DNA of 64,000 nucleotides from an uncultured Thiotrichaceae bacterium (GTDB taxonomy: Bacteria > Pseudomonadota > Gammaproteobacteria > Thiotrichales > Thiotrichaceae), in the NCBI GenBank assembly GCA_937925855.1, contig CALAMO010000007.1:39670-103669 (forward strand), in the 5' to 3' direction. The translations under genes were made by a program, and so were the position numbers. The stretch's first letter is position 1. Each line of letters opens with the position of its first letter. Positions 28,387 through 39,664 of this stretch are shown one piece after another. The notes under the pieces were generated by a model, which saw nothing but the letters and a program-made list of their open reading frames with translations, ran no database searches and was not told the origin of the DNA.

Positions 28387-29253
28387 ATGTCTCAATCTCC
28401 CTTTATCTTTGAAGCAAACACACAGAATTTCGCCCAGGTCTTGCAGCATTCCCATCAGCTGCCGGTTCTCGTTGATTTTTGGGCTGACTGGTGCCAGCCC
28501 TGCCAGACGTTAATGCCGTTGCTGGCTAAGCTGGCAGATGAGTATCAGGGTGCCTTTGTCTTAGTCAAGGTAAATGCCGATGACAACCAGGAATTAGTTG
28601 CACAGTTTGGCGTGCGTAGTCTGCCGACCGTTAAGCTGTTTAAACAGGGTGAAGTAGTCGATGAGTTTACCGGGGTGTTACCGGAAGAAGAAATTCGCAG
28701 GTTCATCGATAAGCATCGTACCCGCCAGACTGAGCCGTATCGCCAGCAGGCGCTGGTCATGCAGGAGCAGGGTGATTTGGTTGGTGCGGTCGATCTCATG
28801 TCGCAGGTTATCCAACATGAGCCAGATTTTCATGAGGCAGGTTTAGAATTGGCTTCGATGCTATTAGCGCAAGGTGAGTTGGACCAGGCCGAAGCCCGGC
28901 TGCAGGCAGTGCCTGAGGAAGAGGCCACGGCCGCACAGCGTAAGCAGCTGATGGCAGACCTAAAAATGGCAAGGCTACAGGAGCAGGCTTCTGGTGAGGA
29001 CAGTGGCGAACTTGAGCAGAAGCTGGCGGATAACCCCAATGATTTGGCGACGATGCTGGAATTGGCAAAACTGCGGGTCGCCCAGGGCGATGCTGAAGCC
29101 GGGCTGGCCTTGTATCTAGCGGTAATGCAGCAGGACGCGACGTTTGCTGAGGGCGCCGGCCGCCAGAGGCTGTTGGATACTTTTGAACTTTTGGGCGGTG
29201 CTAATCCGCTGGTGAAAAAGTACCGGATTAAGATGTTTTCTCTGCTGTATTAA
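28387..29253 (+). CDS. cnoX: Thioredoxin-fold/TPR chaperedoxin CnoX (YbbN)
   Basis: VLVDFWADWCQPCQTLMPLL plus C-terminal TPR region. Confidence 0.88.
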   Translation: MSQSPFIFEANTQNFAQVLQHSHQLPVLVDFWADWCQPCQTLMPLLAKLADEYQGAFVLVKVNADDNQELVAQFGVRSLPTVKLFKQGEVVDEFTGVLPEEEIRRFIDKHRTRQTEPYRQQALVMQEQGDLVGAVDLMSQVIQHEPDFHEAGLELASMLLAQGELDQAEARLQAVPEEEATAAQRKQLMADLKMARLQEQASGEDSGELEQKLADNPNDLATMLELAKLRVAQGDAEAGLALYLAVMQQDATFAEGAGRQRLLDTFELLGGANPLVKKYRIKMFSLLY

Positions 29254-29326
29254 TTAGCAGTGGGGCCCAGAGTGAGTGTGGTGTAACTGTGCTGTGACTG
29301 CGGCTTAGTCCGAGCGGTGAATAGTA

Positions 29327-30334
29327 TTAAGGCGCCGCCTGTCGCCGAATTGTAGTCTGTTGTGCGCTTCTGCTGGTGGAAGGCTTGGTGCCGAACTTTT
29401 TCTTATAGGCCTGTGAGAAATGGGCTGAGTTTGCAAAGCCGGTCGCTAGCGCAATCTCCGTAATATTAAGCGGTGACTCGATCAACAGGTCATGTGCTTT
29501 AATGAGGCGTAAATCACGGTAAAAAGCCATGGTTGTGACCTGCATATGATTGTGGAACAGGCGGTTTAGCTGGCGCGGGCCGATATTAGTGTAGTCTGCC
29601 AGCACCTCTAAGGTGAGTGGTTCGGATAAATTAGCGCGCATCAGCGCAATCACCGCGAGTACCGAGGCGTTATTAGTTTTGTAGTAAGCGGCCAGACCAT
29701 GATGCTGTGATTCTGTACCGGGCCGAATATCCTTATGCAAGAACCAGTCGCAGACGCGGCGCGCAAATTCACCACCGTGATGACCAGAAATCAGCTGGTA
29801 CATCATGTCCAGCGGTGCGGTCCCCCCGGCGCAGGTCATACGATCACGGTCAACGACGTATAAACTGCGTTCAATTTTGAGCTCAGGGTATAACTCGCGC
29901 AGCGCTGGAATGTGCTGCCAGTGCAGGGTCATGCGGCGGCGTTGCATGACTCCTGCCGAGGCCAGAATCATTGGGCCACCAGAAATACCGCCGAGCACCA
30001 CGCCCCGGCTGGATAGGTGGCGAAGCCACTGGAAAATACGCGGATCGCGAAACGCACCGGGATTGTCTCCGGCAGCCACTAAGACCAGATCAAAATCCAC
30101 CCTTTCTCCCAGGTGGGCGTTCGCTTTAATTTCCGCCCCGCTCGAACTCACCGAGCGTCCGCCAGCGGCGGGCATATTGTACACCTCGTACAGCGTTTTA
30201 CCCGCTAGCTTATTCGCCGCCCGCAGTGGTTCAATGCAGGCCGAATAAGACATTAGCGCAAAACCATCTATCAGTAAGATACCGATACGATAGGGGCGCT
30301 CATTGAGAAAAACTGAAGATGCCTGGATGTCCAT
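29327..30334 (-). CDS. GlxA/GbdR-type AraC-family regulator (DJ-1/PfpI + HTH)
   Basis: N-terminal DJ-1-like domain (IGILLIDGFALMSYSACIEPLRAAN) and C-terminal AraC HTH (NITEIALATGFANSAHFSQAYKKKFGTKPS). Confidence 0.88.
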   Translation of the reverse strand: MDIQASSVFLNERPYRIGILLIDGFALMSYSACIEPLRAANKLAGKTLYEVYNMPAAGGRSVSSSGAEIKANAHLGERVDFDLVLVAAGDNPGAFRDPRIFQWLRHLSSRGVVLGGISGGPMILASAGVMQRRRMTLHWQHIPALRELYPELKIERSLYVVDRDRMTCAGGTAPLDMMYQLISGHHGGEFARRVCDWFLHKDIRPGTESQHHGLAAYYKTNNASVLAVIALMRANLSEPLTLEVLADYTNIGPRQLNRLFHNHMQVTTMAFYRDLRLIKAHDLLIESPLNITEIALATGFANSAHFSQAYKKKFGTKPSTSRSAQQTTIRRQAAP

Positions 30335-30419
30335 ATATCAAAACAATGTGACTTTTATGAGAAGGTTTCTATCCCTAATTGTTTATACTATATCCTCACT
30401 CATAGTTAAAGCGATTGTC

Positions 30420-32138
30420 ATGACCACAGAAACTAACTTAAAACAGGCTGAAGCCCGCAAAGGTGTCTGGAAGTCTGGTAAAGGCCGGGGCCGCCATACG
30501 CCAAAAGGCCGCCAGCTCGACGATAATGCACTGGAAGCAATCCAGGCGTTGTTAGGAGATCGTCCACGCCGTGAAGATTTGTTGATTGAATGCCTGCATT
30601 TGATTCAGGATCAATACGGTCATTTGTCCGCAGCACATTTGCGCGCGCTGGCCAATGAAATGCGGTTACCACAAGCGGCGGTGTACGAAGTCGCCACGTT
30701 CTATGCGCATTTTGATGTGGTGAAAGAGGGTGAAGAAGCACCTGCGCCATTGACGATTCGGGTTTGTGATTCGCTGTCTTGTGAAATGGCGGGGGCGCAA
30801 ACCTTATTGGCTGCGCTGAGCGATGAATATAACGGTGGCCGTGAAGTGCGGGTGGTGCGTGCGCCGTGTATGGGGCGCTGTGATACCGCGCCGACGCTGG
30901 AATTAGGTCATAACCACATTGATTACGCCACGCCGGAAAAAGTAGCGGCAGCCATTGCTGCTGATGATACGCATGCCCACATCCCGGCTTACCAGAATCT
31001 GGCGACGTATCAGGCGCAGGGTGGCTATCAGGCATTAACGGATTTGCGCGGTGGCAGTAAAACGCCGGAACAGGTACAGGATGAAATTCTGGAATCTGGT
31101 CTGCGTGGTCTGGGCGGTGCGGGTTTCCCCTCGGGCCGTAAGTGGTCATTTGTGCGGGCTGAAGCCGGGCCGCGTTATCTGGCGGTAAACGGTGATGAGG
31201 GCGAGCCGGGTACTTTTAAGGATCGCTATTATCTGGAGCGGGTGCCGCATCTGTTTCTGGAGGGCATGTTGATTGCTGCCTGGGCGGTGGAGGCGGAGAA
31301 GGCGTTCATTTACATGCGGGATGAATACCCGGCGGTGTTACATATTTTGCGCACTGAAATTGCTGCGCTGGAAGCTGCCGGTATTGTGGAGCCGGGTTAT
31401 ATTGACCTGCGCCGTGGTGCTGGTGCTTATATCTGTGGTGAAGAATCGGCGATGATTGAGTCGATTGAAGGCAAGCGCGGTCTGCCGCGACATCGTCCGC
31501 CTTATGTGGCACAGGTCGGTATCTTTAATCAGCCAACCTTAGTACACAATGTAGAAACCCTGCATTGGATCGCAAAGATTTGTCGCGAAGGGCCGGAAGT
31601 ACTAAATAGCATCGAGAAGAATGGGCGCAAAGGCCTGCGCAGCTACTCGGTTTCCGGTCGGGTGAATAATCCCGGTGTACACCTGCTGCCCGCGGGTTCA
31701 ACCATTACCGACATTATTGAGGCTTGTGGTGGCATGTTGGACGGCCACACGTTGAAAGCCTACCAGCCTGGTGGCCCATCTTCCGGTTTGCTACCGGCGA
31801 GTATGGATGATGTGCCACTGGACTTTGATACCTTACAACCGCATGGCACTTTTATTGGTTCGGCAGCGGTCATTGTCTTATCTGATGAGGATAGTGCTAA
31901 GGCTGCGGCGCTTAATATGCTGCGTTTCTTCGAAGATGAAAGTTGCGGTCAGTGTACGCCGTGTCGGGTGGGCTGTGAGAAAGCGGTGAAGCTAATGGAT
32001 CAGCCAACATGGGACACCGAACTGTTGGAGTCGCTGTCACAAACCATGGTTGATGCCTCCATTTGTGGCCTGGGACAGGCAGCGCCCAATCCGATTCGCA
32101 TGGTGATTAAACATTTTCCTGAGGAGGTCTCCTCATGA
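30420..32138 (+). CDS. NAD-dependent formate dehydrogenase, fused NuoE+NuoF-like (beta) subunit
   Basis: NuoE-like CDSLSCEMAGAQTL...RAPCMGRCDTAPT, NuoF-like LRGLGGAGFPSGRKWSF, NGDEGEPGTFKDR, ESCGQCTPCRVGCEK. Start at 30420 rather than 30303. Confidence 0.9.
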   Translation: MTTETNLKQAEARKGVWKSGKGRGRHTPKGRQLDDNALEAIQALLGDRPRREDLLIECLHLIQDQYGHLSAAHLRALANEMRLPQAAVYEVATFYAHFDVVKEGEEAPAPLTIRVCDSLSCEMAGAQTLLAALSDEYNGGREVRVVRAPCMGRCDTAPTLELGHNHIDYATPEKVAAAIAADDTHAHIPAYQNLATYQAQGGYQALTDLRGGSKTPEQVQDEILESGLRGLGGAGFPSGRKWSFVRAEAGPRYLAVNGDEGEPGTFKDRYYLERVPHLFLEGMLIAAWAVEAEKAFIYMRDEYPAVLHILRTEIAALEAAGIVEPGYIDLRRGAGAYICGEESAMIESIEGKRGLPRHRPPYVAQVGIFNQPTLVHNVETLHWIAKICREGPEVLNSIEKNGRKGLRSYSVSGRVNNPGVHLLPAGSTITDIIEACGGMLDGHTLKAYQPGGPSSGLLPASMDDVPLDFDTLQPHGTFIGSAAVIVLSDEDSAKAAALNMLRFFEDESCGQCTPCRVGCEKAVKLMDQPTWDTELLESLSQTMVDASICGLGQAAPNPIRMVIKHFPEEVSS

Positions 32139-34921
32139 GTTCCAATACGACGCCGGACAATACCGTGCGAACCATTAATTTTATGCTCGACGGTAAGTCT
32201 GTCTCTGCCAATGACGGCGAGTCGCTGTGGGCAGTGGCGAAGCGAGAAGGTACGACGATTCCTCATCTTTGCCACGCCGACCAGCCGGGCTACCGCTCCG
32301 ATGGTAACTGCCGTGCCTGTATGGTGGAAATCGAAGGTGAGCGCGTGTTGGCTGCCTCCTGCGTGCGTACACCGACCGAAGGCATGGTGGTGCGTACCGA
32401 TACGGAGCGTGCAGATAATGCCCGTAAGATGGTGATGGAGCTATTGCTTTCGGATCAGCCGGAGCGGGCGGATGCGCATGATAAATCGTCACAGCTGTGG
32501 CAAATGGCGGATGCACAGGGTGTCGCGGAAAGTCGTTTCCCGGCGATTGAAGCTAAGCGTGTACCGCTGCTGGATGATTCGCATATTGCGATGAAAGTGA
32601 ATCTGGACGCCTGTATCCACTGTAACCTGTGCGTACGAGCCTGTCGTGAAGTGCAGGTTAATGACGTGATTGGTATGGCCGGACGCGGCCATGATGCCAA
32701 AATTGTCTTCGATTTTGATGACGCTATGGGACAGAGTACCTGTGTAGCCTGTGGCGAATGTGTGCAGGCCTGTCCAACTGGAGCGTTAATGCCGTCTACT
32801 GCGCTGGATGAAGCCGGGCGTGGTGATAACAAAGATTATGATCGTGAAGTGAAGTCGGTTTGTCCTTATTGTGGTGTGGGTTGTCAGGTCAGCTTTAAGG
32901 TTAAAGACGAAAAAATCGCCTGGGTTGATGGCGCGAATGGCCCGGCAAATGAACAGCGTTTATGTGTTAAGGGGCGTTTTGGTTTCGATTATATTGACCA
33001 TGAACATCGCCTGCGTAAGCCGCTGATTCGACGTATAGATGCGCCAGCAAAAGGGTTAAACGTTGATCCGGCGAATATCGGTGAGTTTTTCCGTGAGGCC
33101 AGCTGGGATGAAGCGCTGGCTGCAGCGGCGGGTGGTTTAGGCGGACTGCGGGATAATCATGGCGGCCAGTCGGTGGCGGGTTTTGGTTCGGCGAAGTGCT
33201 CGAACGAAGAAGCTTACCTGTTCCAGAAGCTGATTCGCACCGGTTTTGGTCATAATAACGTCGATCACTGTACACGCCTGTGTCACGCCTCATCGGTGGC
33301 GGCCTTGTTGGAAAATGTCGGTTCCGGTGCGGTGACCGCGACGTTTAATGAAATCGAGAATGCGGACTGCGCGATTGTGATTGGGGCTAACCCGATTGAA
33401 AATCACCCGGTCGCAGCGACCTATTTCAAGCAATTTACCAAGCGTGGCGGCAAACTGATCGTGATGGATCCGCGTGCGACCGTATTATCGCGCTACGCCG
33501 AGCATTTCCTGCAGTTTAAATCCGGTTCCGATGTGGCGATGCTGAATGCGATTATGCACACCATTCTGGATGAAGGTCTGCACAACGAAGATTATATCGA
33601 CCAGTTCACCGAAGGCTGGGATGCGTTTAAAGCGCACCTCGCTGATTTCTCACCGGAAGCGATGGCTGCGGTTTGCGGTATTAGCGCTGAGGAACTGCGT
33701 CAGGTCGCACGCACCTTTGCCAATGCTGAGGCTGGCATGATCTTCTGGGGCATGGGTATTTCGCAGCATATTCACGGCACGGATAATTCACGTTGTCTAA
33801 TCTCGCTGGCGTTGATGACCGGCCATGTCGGTCGTCCCGGTTCTGGTTTGCATCCGCTGCGTGGTCAGAACAATGTGCAGGGTGCCTCAGATGCCGGTTT
33901 GATCCCGATGTTCCTGCCGGATTACCAGACGGTGACGGATGACGGCGTGCGCGCTTCCTTTAATGAAATCTGGGGGACGGATACGGACTTTTCTGCGGAG
34001 AAGGGTTTGACCGTGGTCGAGATTATGGATGCGGTACACGCGGATAAGATCAAGGGCATGTATGTGCTGGGTGAGAATCCGGCAATGTCTGACCCCGATG
34101 TGGAACATGCGCGTGATGCGCTGGCCAAGCTGGAATGTCTGGTGGTACAGGACATCTTTCTCACCGAAACCGCGAACTATGCCGATGTGATTTTACCGGC
34201 GACAGCGTGGCCGGAAAAAACCGGTACCGTGACTAATACCAATCGTCAGGTACAGCTCGGTCGTCCGGCTGTGTCCCCGCCGGGTGAAGCACGGGAAGAC
34301 TGGGCGATTACCACGGCGCTGGCTAACCGTTTGGGGTTGAACTGGGAATATACGCATCCGCGTGAAGTGTTCAATGAGATGAAACGCTCAATGAACTCGC
34401 TGGATAATATTACCTGGGAACGGCTGGAAACTGAGGCCGTCACTTATCCGAGTTTATCACCGACAGATCCGGGCCAGCCGATTGTCTTTGGCGATGGTTT
34501 TCCGCGGCCCGACGGTCGCGCTAAGTTCACACCAGCGGCGATTATTCCGCCGGATGAAGCGCCGGATGATGAGTATCCGATGATTATGATTACGGGGCGG
34601 CAGCTGGAGCATTGGCATACCGGCTCGATGACGCGGCGGGCGACGGTACTGGATCATCTGGAACCGGAGGCGAACTGTTCCTTGCATCCGCGCACCCTGC
34701 GTGATTTAGGGGTGGAGCCGGGCGGCATGATTCGGCTGAGCACACGACGTGGCTCGGTACAGCTAATGGCGCGTGCGGATCGGGCGGTGAGTGAGGGCAG
34801 TGTGTTTGTGCCGTTTGCTTATGTTGAGGCGGCGGCGAATATTCTGACGAATCCGGCGCTGGATCCTTATGGCAAGATACCGGAGTTCAAGTATTCTGCG
34901 GTTCGGGCGGAGAAGGCTTAG
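32135..34921 (+). CDS. Formate dehydrogenase alpha subunit (molybdo/tungstopterin oxidoreductase)
   Basis: N-terminal 2Fe-2S and 4Fe-4S motifs (CIHCNLCVRACREV, CVACGECVQACPTGAL), CPYCGVGCQ, active-site-like DHCTRLCHASSV; ATGA overlap with the beta subunit. Confidence 0.93.
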   Translation: MSSNTTPDNTVRTINFMLDGKSVSANDGESLWAVAKREGTTIPHLCHADQPGYRSDGNCRACMVEIEGERVLAASCVRTPTEGMVVRTDTERADNARKMVMELLLSDQPERADAHDKSSQLWQMADAQGVAESRFPAIEAKRVPLLDDSHIAMKVNLDACIHCNLCVRACREVQVNDVIGMAGRGHDAKIVFDFDDAMGQSTCVACGECVQACPTGALMPSTALDEAGRGDNKDYDREVKSVCPYCGVGCQVSFKVKDEKIAWVDGANGPANEQRLCVKGRFGFDYIDHEHRLRKPLIRRIDAPAKGLNVDPANIGEFFREASWDEALAAAAGGLGGLRDNHGGQSVAGFGSAKCSNEEAYLFQKLIRTGFGHNNVDHCTRLCHASSVAALLENVGSGAVTATFNEIENADCAIVIGANPIENHPVAATYFKQFTKRGGKLIVMDPRATVLSRYAEHFLQFKSGSDVAMLNAIMHTILDEGLHNEDYIDQFTEGWDAFKAHLADFSPEAMAAVCGISAEELRQVARTFANAEAGMIFWGMGISQHIHGTDNSRCLISLALMTGHVGRPGSGLHPLRGQNNVQGASDAGLIPMFLPDYQTVTDDGVRASFNEIWGTDTDFSAEKGLTVVEIMDAVHADKIKGMYVLGENPAMSDPDVEHARDALAKLECLVVQDIFLTETANYADVILPATAWPEKTGTVTNTNRQVQLGRPAVSPPGEAREDWAITTALANRLGLNWEYTHPREVFNEMKRSMNSLDNITWERLETEAVTYPSLSPTDPGQPIVFGDGFPRPDGRAKFTPAAIIPPDEAPDDEYPMIMITGRQLEHWHTGSMTRRATVLDHLEPEANCSLHPRTLRDLGVEPGGMIRLSTRRGSVQLMARADRAVSEGSVFVPFAYVEAAANILTNPALDPYGKIPEFKYSAVRAEKA

Positions 34922-34982
34922 AAAACCTCCTTTCTCTCCTGCCTGATAAGAACGGGGGGGCGAAAGAGGCCTGACTGTAAGA

Positions 34983-35134
34983 GGCTGGTGATGCTTGTGG
35001 CAGGGTCTGCTCAGCAGGGAAGCTGAGCAGAAGTCTACAGGGATGTATTTACGACGTCCCTGACATGAGTGCCACCAGCCGGTCAGCTGGCACACTGTTT
35101 TTGATGGTTTTGACGTTACGCAGAGCATCAAAAA
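34983..35134 (+). promoter_or_regulatory. Highly structured leader upstream of fhs; candidate cis-regulatory RNA with terminator-like element
   Basis: Closing helix GGCTGGTG (34983-34990)/CACCAGCC (35073-35080); hairpin CTGCTCAGC/GCTGAGCAG (35007-35030); hairpin CAGGGATG/CGTCCCTG (35038-35062); competing hairpin GTGCCA...TGGCAC (35069-35093) followed by TTTTT (35098-35102); TTTTTGATG/CATCAAAAA (35098-35134). Confidence 0.55.
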
Positions 35135-35208
35135 TAAAAATTTAGATTTACACAACCAATGATTCCGACGCTGAAAAAAACAGGGGCGGATACACGGAGA
35201 ACACGCAA

Positions 35209-36885
35209 ATGGGTTACAAAAGCGACATCGAAATTGCACGCGAAGCGAATAAGCAGCAGATTCAGGATGTGGGTGCGAAGCTGGATATTCCTACGGAACA
35301 CCTGCTGCCTTATGGTCATGACAAGGCGAAGGTTTCTGCGGAATTCATTAAGTCAGTGCAGGGTAATGACAACGGTAAGTTGATTCTGGTGACTGCAATC
35401 AACCCAACGCCAGCGGGTGAAGGTAAGACGACGACTACCGTTGGTTTGGGCGATGGCCTGAATAAGATTGGTAAGCGTACGGCGATTTGTATTCGTGAAG
35501 CGTCGCTTGGGCCGTGTTTTGGGATGAAGGGTGGTGCTGCTGGTGGTGGTTACGCGCAGGTTGTTCCTATGGAAGACATGAATCTGCATTTTACCGGTGA
35601 TTTCCATGCGATTACCTCGGCGCATAATCTGCTGTCGGCGATGATTGATAACCATATTCATTGGGGGAACGAGCTGGAAATTGATACGCGCCGTGTGGCA
35701 TGGCGGCGGGTGATGGATATGAATGATCGTGCGCTGCGTGAGATTACCTGTGCGCTGGGCGGCCCGTTTAATGGTTTCCCGCGTGAAGGTGGTTTTGACA
35801 TTACGGTCGCGTCTGAGGTGATGGCGATTCTGTGTCTGGCGACGGATCTGGAAGATCTGGAGAAGCGTTTAGGCGATATTATTGTGGCTTACCGACGCGA
35901 CCTGTCGCCGGTTTACTGCCGTGATATTAAAGCAGACGGTGCGATGGCGGTGCTGTTGAAAGATGCGATGCAGCCTAACTTAGTACAGACGCTGGAAAAT
36001 AATCCGGCCTTTGTGCACGGCGGCCCGTTCGCGAATATAGCGCATGGCTGTAATTCTGTGGTGTCTACGACGACTGCGCTGAAGATTGCGGACTATGTGG
36101 TGACTGAAGCCGGTTTTGGTGCTGATTTGGGCGCTGAAAAGTTCTTTGATATTAAGTGCCGTAAAGCGGGCCTGGCTCCCGATGCTTGTGTGTTGGTTGC
36201 GACGGTACGTGCGATGAAGATGAACGGCGGCGTGGCGAAAGAAGACCTTGGCCCGGAAAATGTGCAGGCCGTGGTCGATGGCTGTCCAAATCTGGGGCGC
36301 CACATTGAAAATATCAAGCAGTTTGGTGTGCCGGTGCTGGTCGCTATTAATCACTTCGTGACGGATACCGATGCAGAAGTACAGGCGGTGAAAGACTATG
36401 TCGCTGCGCAGGGAGCGGAAGCTGTTTTGTGCCGTCATTGGGAGCTGGGTTCAGAAGGAACGGTTGATTTGGCGGAGAAGGTGGTGGCATTGGCCGATTC
36501 CGGTACTTCAAAATTTGCGCCGATTTACCCGGATGATATGCCGCTGTTCGACAAAATTAACACGGTGGTACAAAAAATCTATCGCGGTACTGAGGCGATT
36601 GCGGATCAGAAAATTCGTAACCAGCTGAAGGCGTGGGAAGAGCAGGGTTATGGCAATTTGCCGGTATGTATGGCGAAGACACAGTATTCGTTCTCGACTG
36701 ATCCAAACCTGCGCGGTGCGCCGTTTGACCATACCGTGCCCATTCGCGAAGTACGCTTATCTGCCGGTGCTGGTTTTGTGGTGGTGATCTGTGGCTCGAT
36801 TATGACGATGCCGGGCTTGCCGCGTTCACCGGCGTCCGAGCGTATTCACCTCAATGATGCGGGTGAGATTGAAGGCTTGTTTTAG
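35209..36885 (+). CDS. fhs: Formate--tetrahydrofolate ligase
   Basis: [69 protein letters not shown]. Confidence 0.96.
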   Translation: MGYKSDIEIAREANKQQIQDVGAKLDIPTEHLLPYGHDKAKVSAEFIKSVQGNDNGKLILVTAINPTPAGEGKTTTTVGLGDGLNKIGKRTAICIREASLGPCFGMKGGAAGGGYAQVVPMEDMNLHFTGDFHAITSAHNLLSAMIDNHIHWGNELEIDTRRVAWRRVMDMNDRALREITCALGGPFNGFPREGGFDITVASEVMAILCLATDLEDLEKRLGDIIVAYRRDLSPVYCRDIKADGAMAVLLKDAMQPNLVQTLENNPAFVHGGPFANIAHGCNSVVSTTTALKIADYVVTEAGFGADLGAEKFFDIKCRKAGLAPDACVLVATVRAMKMNGGVAKEDLGPENVQAVVDGCPNLGRHIENIKQFGVPVLVAINHFVTDTDAEVQAVKDYVAAQGAEAVLCRHWELGSEGTVDLAEKVVALADSGTSKFAPIYPDDMPLFDKINTVVQKIYRGTEAIADQKIRNQLKAWEEQGYGNLPVCMAKTQYSFSTDPNLRGAPFDHTVPIREVRLSAGAGFVVVICGSIMTMPGLPRSPASERIHLNDAGEIEGLF

Positions 36886-36919
36886 CCCTAGGCGTTGACT
36901 TTAAAAAACGAATGCTTGG

Positions 36920-36946
36920 CCCCTGCGTGCTGCTAAGGCGTAGGGG
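36920..36946 (+). terminator. Hairpin downstream of fhs
   Basis: CCCCTGCG...CGTAGGGG (one G-U); no clear T-tract. Confidence 0.4.
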
Positions 36947-37135
36947 ATAGGAGGCATAGCACCAGCCGTTTTATTAGTTGTAATGTAATGATTAACGCGA
37001 CAGCGCGTTATACAGTCGCAAGCGTTTATTCCACCGCCGACGAATAGGTCGGAACGTGGCCGATAGGGCTTATTGATAAGGTGTGAATAGGGTTGTGCTG
37101 TGCTTGAAATATCTTACTGAAGGAGAAGTTTATTC

Positions 37136-37396
37136 ATGTGTACACAGACACGTTTGGCTAGATTGACCCCACGCGAACACGAAGTTTTAGCGTGGCTCAG
37201 CAGTGGGAAAACTAACAACGTTATCGCTCAGCATCTAGGAATATCCGGTGGCACCGTCAAAATTCATGTGCGCTCAATTCTGCGCAAACTCAAAATAACA
37301 TCGCGCATGGAAGCAGCTATTATTGCGGTTAAACATGGTATCTACCAGCCGGATCTGCGTACCAGTGAGTTACCCTATAGCAAGCTGCGACTATAA
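37136..37396 (+). CDS. Stand-alone LuxR-type HTH protein
   Basis: LTPREHEVLAWLSSGKTNNVIAQHLGISGGTVKIHVRSILRKLKITSRMEAAIIAVKHG. Confidence 0.85.
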   Translation: MCTQTRLARLTPREHEVLAWLSSGKTNNVIAQHLGISGGTVKIHVRSILRKLKITSRMEAAIIAVKHGIYQPDLRTSELPYSKLRL

Positions 37397-37591
37397 ACGG
37401 CACGCTGATAAATCAGAATCTACGATAGCAAATTTTCTAAAAATGGGGAAGTGCGTTTTCGGAAAATTTAGCTGTTTAAATCGGCTCTAGCCAATTGTTA
37501 GGTTTTAATTTACGTTAAAATTTTACAAATAAACTAGCGTTGTGTAATATTTATTCATTGCTGTTTTCATCCTTTTTTATAATGCAGCGGG

Positions 37592-38053
37592 GTGTTACTT
37601 AAAATGGATGCTGTTGTAGATATACCACGATCAACTATTAAAACTAAAACTGAAAGTCCAACGGTGCTTAATGCTGAAATTGTTACTGCGGCCGATAAAA
37701 AAAATAAACGTGGCCGACCGAAGGGGGCGCGTACCACCCGGCTGTCTGAGGTAAGGCAGCAGGCAGCGGAAGAAAAAAAGAAAATTCGGGCTGAGTTGAG
37801 CGCAAAAATTACTGCTCTGCAAGCTGATTTACAAGCCTTGCAGCAGCGCTATGAGCAAGATACTCATCAGCTGAGTGATGAGCTTGAGCTACTGCGCCGG
37901 CGTGAAAGCAGCTACCAACAGGTATTGAGCGTGCGCTTGAATGAAGTGGCAGAACACCTACAAAGCACGCTGATTAAGTGGGGCACGGCGGAGCTGAAGG
38001 AAGCGCAGATCGATAAGCGTGGCCGGGGTAGGCCACGCAAGACGCTGAAATAA
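37592..38053 (+). CDS. Coiled-coil protein with AT-hook-like motifs at both ends
   Basis: KRGRPKGAR near the N-terminus and KRGRGRPRKTLK at the C-terminus, heptad-like segment between. Confidence 0.65.
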   Translation: MLLKMDAVVDIPRSTIKTKTESPTVLNAEIVTAADKKNKRGRPKGARTTRLSEVRQQAAEEKKKIRAELSAKITALQADLQALQQRYEQDTHQLSDELELLRRRESSYQQVLSVRLNEVAEHLQSTLIKWGTAELKEAQIDKRGRGRPRKTLK

Positions 38054-38077
38054 ATAAGCTTTTACGGTGAATAGCTT

Positions 38078-39265
<1,188 letters not shown>

Positions 39266-39613
39266 TTAATGTTGAAACAATTGTTGATAACGTTCAGCTG
39301 AGAAACCAATCACTGTGCCGCTGCTGTGTTCCAATACGGGGCGTTTTATCAGCGTGGGTTCCGCTTCCATCACAACTTGGGCTAGCGTTGCGTTCATATT
39401 GTCCCGCGTTTCCTGTGGCAGCTGGCGCCAGGTAGTGCTGCGCTTGTTGGCCAGTGCTTCCCAGCCTAGTGCTGTGATCCAGTGCTGTAGCTGGATCGGA
39501 TTGAGCCCGTCTTTACGGAAATCATGGAAGGTGTACGCGATGTCACGTTCATTTAACCAGTGGCGTGTTTTACGGACGGTGTCACAGTTGCTGATGCCGT
39601 ATAGAATAGTCAT
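39266..39613 (-). CDS. ArsC/Spx-family reductase (YffB-like)
   Basis: ILYGISNCDTVRKTRHWLNERDIAYTFHDFRKDGL. Confidence 0.88.
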   Translation of the reverse strand: MTILYGISNCDTVRKTRHWLNERDIAYTFHDFRKDGLNPIQLQHWITALGWEALANKRSTTWRQLPQETRDNMNATLAQVVMEAEPTLIKRPVLEHSSGTVIGFSAERYQQLFQH

Positions 39614-39664
39614 GTTGTTGTGCCTGCTGCGGTAGCGCTCATAGAGGATCGGGTGCTGCTGGGG

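Noticed and set aside
30303-30419. Upstream extension of the formate dehydrogenase beta ORF
   Set aside because: Hydrophobic, atypical sequence overlapping the divergent regulator start; authentic start more likely at 30420.
34983-35134. Assignment of the fhs leader to the known ZTP (pfl) riboswitch
   Set aside because: The conserved pfl core sequences I would expect were not visible; kept as unassigned structure.
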